A stretch of 64,000 bases of DNA from contig CAWHUL010000003.1 of assembly GCA_963832365.1 (NCBI GenBank), forward strand, positions 62,001 to 126,000. The letters run 5' to 3'. This document shows, in pieces, positions 55,981 to 64,000 of the stretch. Made by a program: the position numbers and the translations under genes. Below the pieces are notes generated by a model. The model did not search any database and had not been told where the DNA came from. It was given only the letters and a program-made list of their open reading frames with translations. The DNA comes from CAWBRT01 sp963832365. Lineage in GTDB: Bacteria > Acidobacteriota > Terriglobia > Terriglobales > Acidobacteriaceae. Positions within the stretch are counted from its first letter, which is position 1; every line of letters starts with the position of its first letter.

Positions 55981-57207
55981 TTACCAGATTTTAAGGCCAA
56001 GGGCTAGCGGCGGAGTCCGATGATCATTGAGCACGGTGGTCCAAGGCACTCCGGGGTCGATTTCGCGCCCAATGCGAAGACCCGTAATTTCCAATGCTTT
56101 CACAACAGCCCCGGCTGTTTCGCCCCCAGCAACGATGAGCTGGCCAACTCCCATTTTCACCAGCGCATGAGCGATTGCTGCCAGCGCCTGCTCCACGATT
56201 TCGCCCGTTTTACCAGCTCCCAGCTTGCGCTGCACGGCTTTCACTCTCTCCGGAGTCTCAGTTGAGTAGACGAGCACCGGACCTTTAGAAATGTGCTCTT
56301 CAACCCAGTGCACCGCATTGTCCACTACGTTCGTGCCCTCAGCCAAATCCAGAGGAGACACACGGAACGACGGATTCTGGCCCCGCATCAACTCGACTTG
56401 GTTCTGCGTGGCTACGGAGCAACTGCCGGCAACAACCGCGCGGAAGCCCCCCGTGACGGGCAGTGCGTCGGCAACAATGTTCCTGGCCAGCAGGCCACGC
56501 CGGCGGAAGCTTTCGGGTATGCCAACTGCCAAGCCTGAGCCGCCAGTGATCAGTCGAAGGTCCCCGCAAGCAGTGCCCAGTTGTTCGAGATCCTTGTTGG
56601 AGAGGACATCGACGATAGCGAACCCGAAACCCTCATTCCGTAATCTACTGAAGTCTTTCTCAATTGCAGGCGCGCCTTGCGAAACCACGGAGTAGTTTAC
56701 TAACCCGACCTTTCGCCGTACCTGCGCCTGCAGCACCCGCCGAAGATTAGGATCGGTCATGGGAGTCAGCGGATGATTCTGCATCCCGCTCTCATTCAGC
56801 AAGGCATCGCCCACGAACAGATAACCCTGGTAAATCGTCCGCTTGTTCTCCGGAAAGGCCGGGCATGCGATTGTGAAGTCCAGGCCCAATGCCGCCATGA
56901 GGGCCTCTGCTACCGGCCCGATATTCCCCGCCGGCGTCGAATCGAAGGTGGAGCAATATTTGAAATAGAATTGGCGGCACCCAACCGATTGCAACCAATG
57001 CAGCGCAGCCAGCGATTCGGCGATGGCTTCATTTGCGGGACAGCTGCGGGACTTCAGTGCAATCACAAGCGCGTCGGTTTCTGGAGGCGAAGCGCCCTGG
57101 GGCACGCCGATCAACTGAACCGTACGCATTCCGTACTTCACGAGCATGCCGGCCAGGTCCGTAGCACCGGTCAAGTCGTCTGCAATACACCCTAGTATCG
57201 GTCCCAT
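55981..57207 (-). CDS. otnK: Four-carbon acid sugar kinase (DUF1537), OtnK-like
   Basis: 408 aa. The N-terminal domain begins GCIADDLTGATDLAGMLVKYG (split over residues 6-26) and FYFKYCSTFDSTPAGNIGP, then CPAFPENKRTIYQGYLFV. The C-terminal nucleotide domain has VVAGSCSVATQNQVE and LIVAGGETAGAVVKAL. OtnK kinases phosphorylate 3-oxo-tetronates before decarboxylating aldolases (OtnC) act. No otnC, otnI or dehydrogenase of that pathway is adjacent. Here the neighbour is a DgoD-like dehydratase, so the substrate remains open. Confidence 0.9.
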   Translation of the reverse strand: MGPILGCIADDLTGATDLAGMLVKYGMRTVQLIGVPQGASPPETDALVIALKSRSCPANEAIAESLAALHWLQSVGCRQFYFKYCSTFDSTPAGNIGPVAEALMAALGLDFTIACPAFPENKRTIYQGYLFVGDALLNESGMQNHPLTPMTDPNLRRVLQAQVRRKVGLVNYSVVSQGAPAIEKDFSRLRNEGFGFAIVDVLSNKDLEQLGTACGDLRLITGGSGLAVGIPESFRRRGLLARNIVADALPVTGGFRAVVAGSCSVATQNQVELMRGQNPSFRVSPLDLAEGTNVVDNAVHWVEEHISKGPVLVYSTETPERVKAVQRKLGAGKTGEIVEQALAAIAHALVKMGVGQLIVAGGETAGAVVKALEITGLRIGREIDPGVPWTTVLNDHRTPPLALGLKIW

Positions 57208-57299
57208 ATCTCTTCCCCTACATGATGGCGGATAACAATGACGCAGCCGATTGCCTCAGGTTGTGCGCGAGCAGATGAAACATACTCAAACCAAGTTCC

Positions 57300-57779
57300 T
57301 CAGAGTCTCTTCCGATAATGCACACAGCGGTCCACAACCTCGTAGCCCAATGCCTCGTGTGCACGCTGGGATAGCTCATTGTCGATGGTGGCATCGGAAG
57401 CCATCTCGAAGCACCCGTGACTGCGCGCCCAGTCCTCTGCATTAGCAAGCAGCTTCCGGCCTACTCCGCTGTGGCGGTGATCCTCGGTAACGTACCAGCC
57501 CTCGATGTAGCCCACTGGCTGTGATGGATTGCAGCCGTCCGCATGCGAACGTAAGTCGACTTCCAGGAACCCGACCAATGTCCCGTCGCTCGCTTCTGCG
57601 ACCAGGATGGTGAGTGGCATTGTTAACACTAAAGCAGCGTTGCCCCCGAGTAAAAGTCTGAGTTCTTGGGCGTGTTCCTCGGCAGAAGACTTAGGCCACA
57701 GGGCCTCGCACATAGGCGCCAATTGGTCGAGATCGGAGGATTGAGCGGGTCTGATCTGGACATTCTCCACGGGGACCAT
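57300..57779 (-). CDS. GNAT acetyltransferase, AAC(6')-like
   Basis: 159 aa. GNAT core VGYIEGWYVTEDHRHSGVGR with the acetyl-CoA P-loop RHSGVGRKLL, then AEDWARSHGCFEMASDATID and HEALGYEVVDRCVHYRK. This resembles chromosomal aminoglycoside 6'-N-acetyltransferases of the AAC(6')-I type. It might equally acetylate a cellular amine. Upstream ATG 57779 is used. It lies alone between otnK and the DUF899 gene. Confidence 0.82.
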   Translation of the reverse strand: MVPVENVQIRPAQSSDLDQLAPMCEALWPKSSAEEHAQELRLLLGGNAALVLTMPLTILVAEASDGTLVGFLEVDLRSHADGCNPSQPVGYIEGWYVTEDHRHSGVGRKLLANAEDWARSHGCFEMASDATIDNELSQRAHEALGYEVVDRCVHYRKRL

Positions 57780-57974
57780 GGTAACTCAGTGGGTCCGTCG
57801 GCTGTTCGTTCTGCTAACTGGCAAACCGGCAACGATTTGCGTCTGGAATTAGCGTAACTTCCATACGTGGTTAAAAGCACTTTCCGTCTTCAACAAAAGC
57901 CGCGAGGGAATCCGCGTGCGCCCAAGATTGCATCATTACTGCATGAGCGGGAATGACACGCGGAGGCCACCATC

Positions 57975-58703
57975 ATGGTTCACACAGTAGTGGATGGAAC
58001 GTTTCGGCAAACCAATCTGACCAATGAATCTTCCGAGTATCTGGCCAAGCGCGAGGAGCTTCGGCTTGCCGAAATCGAGCTCATGCGTCAGCGCGAAGGC
58101 GTCGCTGCGCTGCGCCGCAATCTTCCTGAAGGTGCTGCTATTCAGGACTATCAATTTGAAGAGGGTCCGCGTGACCTCAATGCTGATGATGCGCCTGTGC
58201 GCACTGTCCGCCTCAGCGAACTCTTCACCAAGCCCAATCGTTCGCTCGTCATCTATCACTTCATGTTCGGAAAAAGGCAGACCAAGGCTTGCCCCATGTG
58301 CACCGCCTGGCTCGACGGTGCGAATGGTATCGCGCATCATCTCGCTCAGAATCTTGACTTCGCTGTTGTCGCTGCCGCCGATCTCCGGACTCTCCGCGCC
58401 CACGCTCGCGAGCGGGGCTGGGACAAACTGCGCCTCCTTAGCGCCGGCAACAGCACTTTCAAATACGACTTAGGCAGCGAAGACCGTGAAGGCGGTCAGG
58501 ACTCAACAGTGTCGGTTTTCACGCGCGACGCCAGGGGCATCCTGCGTCACTTTTACACGGCGCATCCCAGGATGGCACCCGACATTCAGGAGCGCGGCAT
58601 CGATCTGCTCACTCCGATCTGGCACTTCATGGACCTCACGCCGCAAGGTCGGGGCAGTTGGTACGCCAGCCTTGCATACGGTACCAAAGTTCTCGCCGCG
58701 TAG
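57975..58703 (+). CDS. DUF899 thioredoxin-like protein
   Basis: 242 aa. YLAKREELRLAEIELMRQRE and FTKPNRSLVIYHFMFG match DUF899, with KACPMCTAWLDG as the CxxC site. The C-terminal FYTAHPRMAPDI and LTPIWHFMDLTPQGRG are also typical. The fold is thioredoxin-like; a role in redox or detoxification is suspected but not established. The start has GGAGG upstream. Confidence 0.9.
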   Translation: MVHTVVDGTFRQTNLTNESSEYLAKREELRLAEIELMRQREGVAALRRNLPEGAAIQDYQFEEGPRDLNADDAPVRTVRLSELFTKPNRSLVIYHFMFGKRQTKACPMCTAWLDGANGIAHHLAQNLDFAVVAAADLRTLRAHARERGWDKLRLLSAGNSTFKYDLGSEDREGGQDSTVSVFTRDARGILRHFYTAHPRMAPDIQERGIDLLTPIWHFMDLTPQGRGSWYASLAYGTKVLAA

Positions 58704-58804
58704 CTCACCTCGAGCGGCTCCAACAGGAACGACCATTTCAAGCGGAATCAGATGCTTTCAGTGTTCTTCGGCTGGTTCGACCAGGCAGGTCATCGAATTG
58801 CCGC

Positions 58805-60232
58805 TTAGGCTGCGTTCAGCGTTGCTTCCGAGCTGCTCGCACTCGACAAAACGAACGGAAGTCCGGCTGCCTTCCAAGCGTCGAATCCTCCGACGAGATT
58901 CGCGATCTGCCCAACGCCTTCGCGGTGAAGCAGGCTTGTTGCAATCGTGCTTCGGTATCCGCTCTTGCAGTGGACCACGAAGGACCGTTGACGGTCCAGA
59001 TCACCGGATCGCACAGCCAGTTGGCCGAGTGGGATAGAAATTGATCCTGCGATAGCACCTTGGCTGATTTCGAGCGGCTCTCGAACATCTATCACGCAAG
59101 GCCGCGTGACTTGATCCGCAAGCATCGCGGCGAGGTCCTGCACGCCGATCTGCGGAATCGAGTTCAGAGCGTAGCCTGCATTCGTCCATCCACTCACGCC
59201 GTCTTCGAGGTAGCCGATCACATTCTCCATGCCAACGCGCGCCAGTCGTATCTGGGACTCGCGCACTCGCTCGAGATCTTCTCCGACGATTACGATGCGG
59301 ACGTCTAGTCCCAAAATGCGAGCCGCCCACGATGCGTATTGCCCGGCGAGCGAGATATGAACTGATGCGGGTATGTGGCCGGCGCCAAACAGAGCCGTTG
59401 GGCGTGTATCGAGCACAATCACCCGCTCCGTTTGCAGGCGCAGAACTTCGGCGGCAGGCAAGGCCGGAAGCGCTGCCAGCGTCGAGAGCCGGGCTGCACC
59501 CATGCGGTTCAGCTCGACATCTCGCGTAAAGTACTCGGGCCTCGAAGCGAGATTGTCGGTCAACAGATGCACGAACTCGCCTTCGCTACGCGCCTGCAAT
59601 GCGTAGTTGAAGCGTCGCTCCCTGGCAATCGTCGATGAGCTGTCGGCACTCATCTGGCGGCCGCAGAGCGAGCCCGCGCCATGCGCCGGAAATACTTCGG
59701 TCTCATCCGGAAGCCGTAACAGTTTCTGGTGCAGGCTGCGATACAGAAGCGCAGCCAATTGCTGAGGCGTGTGGTTTTCTGAAAGGTCCGGACGGCCTAC
59801 GTCGCCAATGAACAGGGTGTCGCCGGTGAACAGCACGCCGGGGCGGTTCGGCTGGCCAACATCATTCATCAGGATGCAAACACTTTCCAGCGTATGTCCG
59901 GGCGTTTGAAGAAACTGCAACCGGCATGCACCAAACTGAATGACGTCATTGTCTGTGACCGGGATGTGTGGAAACGTCGCGCCGGATCCGTCGCCGATGT
60001 AAACGCGCGCACCAGTACGCTCCGCCAATTCCCGATGACCGGAGACAAAGTCGGCATGAAGATGCGTTTCGATAACGTGCTTGATCGTCACTCCCATGCG
60101 CGCTGCAGTTTCGAGATAGAGGTCAACGTCGCGCTGCGGATCAACGACGGCAGCTACACCTTCGGAAGAAACGAGGTAAGAGGCATGAGCCAGGCAGGAA
60201 AGGTAGAAACGGTCAACTCGTACGCTGTCCAT
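58805..60232 (-). CDS. Persulfide dioxygenase fused to two rhodanese domains (CstB-like)
   Basis: 475 aa. The metallo-beta-lactamase domain has ETHLHADFVSGH (His57, His59, Asp61), PGHTLESV (His113) and FTGDTL (Asp138), with ETHE1-type iron ligands. Two rhodanese domains follow: about 265-350, which lacks a catalytic Cys, and about 365-460, with the active Cys422 in VVHCKSGYRS. This is the CstB layout, oxidising glutathione or coenzyme persulfide and making thiosulfate. It would detoxify hydrogen sulfide, including sulfide released from organosulfur breakdown. No CsoR/CstR-type regulator is adjacent. Confidence 0.92.
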   Translation of the reverse strand: MDSVRVDRFYLSCLAHASYLVSSEGVAAVVDPQRDVDLYLETAARMGVTIKHVIETHLHADFVSGHRELAERTGARVYIGDGSGATFPHIPVTDNDVIQFGACRLQFLQTPGHTLESVCILMNDVGQPNRPGVLFTGDTLFIGDVGRPDLSENHTPQQLAALLYRSLHQKLLRLPDETEVFPAHGAGSLCGRQMSADSSSTIARERRFNYALQARSEGEFVHLLTDNLASRPEYFTRDVELNRMGAARLSTLAALPALPAAEVLRLQTERVIVLDTRPTALFGAGHIPASVHISLAGQYASWAARILGLDVRIVIVGEDLERVRESQIRLARVGMENVIGYLEDGVSGWTNAGYALNSIPQIGVQDLAAMLADQVTRPCVIDVREPLEISQGAIAGSISIPLGQLAVRSGDLDRQRSFVVHCKSGYRSTIATSLLHREGVGQIANLVGGFDAWKAAGLPFVLSSASSSEATLNAA

Positions 60233-60455
60233 CGTCGCACCTCGGCGCAGCCGGATTCAGGTATTCCGGGCAATCCCTCATCCAAATGGACCCACACGCG
60301 GGCAACCCTGTATTTCAAGTGAAATTGACACAGCGCTGCTTGGAATGAGGGTTTGGTTGTATTCGAATATCGCTGGACTGCAAGGGTTGCCTGATACAGC
60401 CAGCATATACATATAAAGGACCGGGAATGTCGCTGCGCATCAATGCTAATGCTGA

Positions 60456-60598
60456 AGTGGGGAGTTGGAAATGGCTCAGCTGCTTTTTGAAAGGGGTCGC
60501 TGGGCTATGCAAATCATCTCGGGTTGTACTCGGAGCAACTCGGTTCGAACGGTCGCCACCCGGGATACTTTCCGCAGACGTTCACGCACCTGCACTGA
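60456..60598 (+). pseudogene. GH15 C-terminal remnant
   Basis: SGELEMAQLLFER (60456 onward) and, after a frame change, GYANHLGLYSEQLGSNGRHP to TGA at 60596-60598. These match residues 540-577 of the GH15 enzyme at 41307 (ELEKAQLLFEKL, GYANHLGLYSEQLGSNGR) almost residue for residue, including the catalytic base. No earlier part of the gene is found. The rest of 60233-60877 has no supported gene. Confidence 0.8.
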
Positions 60599-60877
60599 TT
60601 GAAACAGCCAAATCGACAGCACGCCCGTTCTCTGTTGTCTATGAGCTACGAATCGGACTTTCCCTCAAGCTTCCCCGAACGCGGCTTCTGGACTGCGCTC
60701 GTTATCCGCGACTCTGGTTGCTCAATCGGGCAGACTGCGGCACCCAATTCTAAAGTCCGTACGACGTTCGCCTTGCGCGAACACCTCGCAGCTATTTGGA
60801 AGCGACTGCCTGCGATGAAATTGCCTGCACTACGCGGACTGTTGTCCGGCATCTAACCCTGCTCTGTACGCTGTCGA

Positions 60878-62383
60878 ATGGAAGCACTCACGGTGGGAAT
60901 GAAGACGGAAGAAAATGTTTGTCTGGGCATTGACCTTGGCACTCAGAGCGTGCGTGCAGTCGCTGTGTCGGAAACCGGATCCGTGCTTGGACAGAGTTCT
61001 CAGCCACTCACTGGCCGCCGCGACGGCTCGCGCCATGAGCAGGATCCAGAAGAGTGGTGGCGCGTCACTACAATCGCATGCCGTGGAACTCTCACCAAGT
61101 TGCATTCGCGGCGCATCTCGGGTCTGGCCGTTGACGGTACCTCCGGCACGGTTCTCCTTACCAACAGTTCGGGAGACGCACTCACACCAGGACTGATGTA
61201 TGACGACCTGCGTGCGTGTAAGGAAGCACATAGTATCAGCGAAGTTGGCGGAACCATCTGGACCGCGCTCGGGCATCACATGCAGCCATCTTGGGCATTG
61301 CCCAAGTTGCTCTGGCTGCTTCGTGAGAATCGTAATTCGGTTTTGGGTGCGCGCCTCACTCATCAAGCTGATTTCATCAATCGACGGCTCGTCGGTTGCG
61401 AGGTTCCGTCAGATTCAAGTAGTGCGCTCAAGACGGGATACGATCTCATCAAAGAAAGCTGGCCGTACGAAGTGCTCGAAGCTCTGGGCGTACCCGAAGA
61501 GATCATGCCCGAGGTTGTGCGCTCCGGCACGCAGATAGGTACAGTGTGCGCAGACGCCGCAGCGGCCACGGGCATACCGGCGGGAACGCCAATCATTGCG
61601 GGGATGACCGATGGGTGCGCCGCCCAGATTGGCGCCGGGGCATTGGAGGTCGGCAGTTGGAACGTTGTACTCGGAACCACGATGGTTCTCAAAGGCGTGA
61701 CCAACCAATTGATTCTCGATCCTAGTGGCGCCCTCTACTCTCATCGCTCGCCGGATGGCTATTGGTTACCAGGCGGCGCCTCAAATACAGGCGCGGGCGT
61801 CTTCACAAATCGATTTCCCGTGCAGGATCTCGATATCCTGGGCTCACAAGCTGCAGAACGAGAGCCGGTGGATATCATCGCCTATCCTCTCGCCGGCCGG
61901 GGCGAACGGTTTCCTTTTGTTGCGCCCACCGCGGAAGGGTTTGTTTTGGGAGATGCATCCAGCGACATTCACCTGTTCGCAGCGTTGCTTCAAGGAGTGA
62001 GTTTCGTCGAGCGGCTCTGTTTCGACTACGTGGATATGCTTGGTGCCCCTGTTAATGGCGCCGTGAGCTTGACCGGTGGTGGAGCGCGCAATCAATACTG
62101 GTGCCAGCTTTTTGCTGACGTTTTGGAACGGCCGGTCCAATTGCCTGAAAACGCCGAACCCGCTTTCGGCATGGCCATATTGGCGGCCGCCAAGGGAAGA
62201 AGCATCCACGAAACTGCGAAGCAGATGATACGCATTCGCGAGGTGCTCGAACCGCGTACCGGTCGCGTCGCTCGTCTGCGCGAACTCTATCTGCGGCTGG
62301 TGGAAGAGTTGGCACGGCGCGGCTGGTTGCAACCAGGCTTGCTTCGCCATGCGATGCGGCGCAGCCAATTGACCTCCGCGTAA
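60878..62383 (+). CDS. FGGY-family carbohydrate kinase
   Basis: 501 aa. N-terminal phosphate loop LGIDLGTQSVRAVAVSE, then GLAVDGTSGTVLL. The C-terminal half has AGMTDGCAAQIGAGAL, VVLGTTMVLKG and SLTGGGARNQYWCQLFADVL. The family includes xylulokinase, gluconate and ribulokinase; the substrate cannot be chosen. Its start is uncertain (ATG 60878 or 60899). The sigma-54 activator follows after 121 bases in the same direction. Confidence 0.88.
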   Translation: MEALTVGMKTEENVCLGIDLGTQSVRAVAVSETGSVLGQSSQPLTGRRDGSRHEQDPEEWWRVTTIACRGTLTKLHSRRISGLAVDGTSGTVLLTNSSGDALTPGLMYDDLRACKEAHSISEVGGTIWTALGHHMQPSWALPKLLWLLRENRNSVLGARLTHQADFINRRLVGCEVPSDSSSALKTGYDLIKESWPYEVLEALGVPEEIMPEVVRSGTQIGTVCADAAAATGIPAGTPIIAGMTDGCAAQIGAGALEVGSWNVVLGTTMVLKGVTNQLILDPSGALYSHRSPDGYWLPGGASNTGAGVFTNRFPVQDLDILGSQAAEREPVDIIAYPLAGRGERFPFVAPTAEGFVLGDASSDIHLFAALLQGVSFVERLCFDYVDMLGAPVNGAVSLTGGGARNQYWCQLFADVLERPVQLPENAEPAFGMAILAAAKGRSIHETAKQMIRIREVLEPRTGRVARLRELYLRLVEELARRGWLQPGLLRHAMRRSQLTSA

Positions 62384-62504
62384 TTTGAGACGACGAATTG
62401 CGTTACAATACGCCACGCAGATTCCGCTCTCGATTCTGAGCGACAGTGGTATCTGCCACATTGCTTTTGTATCATTGGTAAGACGGATTTCCTCGTAACG
62501 CATC

Positions 62505-63851
<1,347 letters not shown>

Positions 63852-64000
63852 GACAAATATGTCCCACTTGGTATGACATCTATGTCCCAAGAGCGTGAGC
63901 ATGCATACCTCGGCTTTCGTATAGGGCGACCATGTCTGTTTCTCTAATGCCCACCTTCTGGCGAGACAGTATTGTCCCGTATCGAGCCGCAAACGGACCG

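Noticed and set aside
60427..60753. 108-codon plus-strand frame over the GH15 remnant
   Set aside because: The homology lies in the other two frames; this frame has none.
62305..62330. TTGGCAC ... TTGCA resembling a sigma-54 promoter near the activator gene
   Set aside because: The spacing between the two elements is 11 bases instead of 5, and it lies inside the FGGY kinase gene.
63932..64000. Open frame running off the right edge (MSVSLMPTFW...)
   Set aside because: Only 23 codons are visible, with no ribosome-binding site; it might be the start of a gene but cannot be supported.

Overview
The window looks like chromosomal DNA of an Acidobacteriota species close to the Koribacter/Terriglobales group. 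The evidence is protein style (ThrRS, MnmG, FtsH, small zinc-ribbon and secreted proteins of acidobacterial type), a GC content that looks near 60 percent, and many short interspersed repeats built around TGTCATCCTGAGCG...GAAGGATC. No rRNA, tRNA, CRISPR array or complete insertion sequence was seen. At least eight one-base frame breaks interrupt otherwise well-conserved genes (thrS, a dnaC-like loader twice, rmuC twice, livK, a hydroxyacyl-CoA dehydrogenase, a sugar kinase). This suggests draft sequence with indel errors more than real gene decay.

0-16 kb is housekeeping: thrS (partial), tilS, an HPRT-like gene with a degenerate PRPP loop, ftsH, a lipoprotein, selD read through an in-frame UGA (selenocysteine), a dnaC-like loader, isocitrate lyase, HU, YceI, rpmE and dusB. 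A 1.3 kb gene-free stretch before isocitrate lyase has DnaA-box-like sites and an AT-rich patch. 16-26 kb is a classic chromosome-segregation/origin-proximal block: parB, parA, two perfect 16-bp parS sites, rsmG, a polyferredoxin, rmuC and mnmG. mnmG carries an in-frame insertion made of the interspersed repeat. 26-32 kb holds a SYLF protein, an acyl-CoA carboxylase beta subunit, a Crp/Fnr regulator and several small secreted or membrane proteins.

32-41 kb is a divergent catabolic locus. A LivKHMGF-type ABC importer runs leftward; a 3-hydroxyacyl-CoA-dehydrogenase-like enzyme, a ketopantoate-reductase-like enzyme, a beta-keto acid cleavage enzyme (DUF849/BKACE) and a MaoC hydratase run rightward. 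Together they suggest import and breakdown of an unidentified beta-hydroxy acid. 41-47 kb has a GH15 glycosidase, 3-methyladenine glycosylase I, an unrecognised 272-aa protein, an iron alcohol dehydrogenase and a 2-hydroxyacid dehydrogenase.

47.6-54.6 kb is the most interesting block: a complete sugar ABC importer (binding protein, two permeases, ATPase), a PfkB kinase resembling sulfofructose kinase YihV, an aldolase strongly resembling sulfofructose-phosphate aldolase YihT, and a zinc alcohol dehydrogenase. This reads as a sulfoglycolysis-like (sulfo-EMP) operon with an ABC importer, without a recognisable sulfoquinovosidase, isomerase or YihU reductase in the window. 54.7-64 kb adds acid-sugar genes (dgoD-like dehydratase, otnK-like kinase), an AAC(6')-like acetyltransferase, a DUF899 protein, a persulfide dioxygenase-rhodanese fusion, a GH15 remnant, an FGGY kinase and a sigma-54 activator whose sensor domain is a Rossmann fold.
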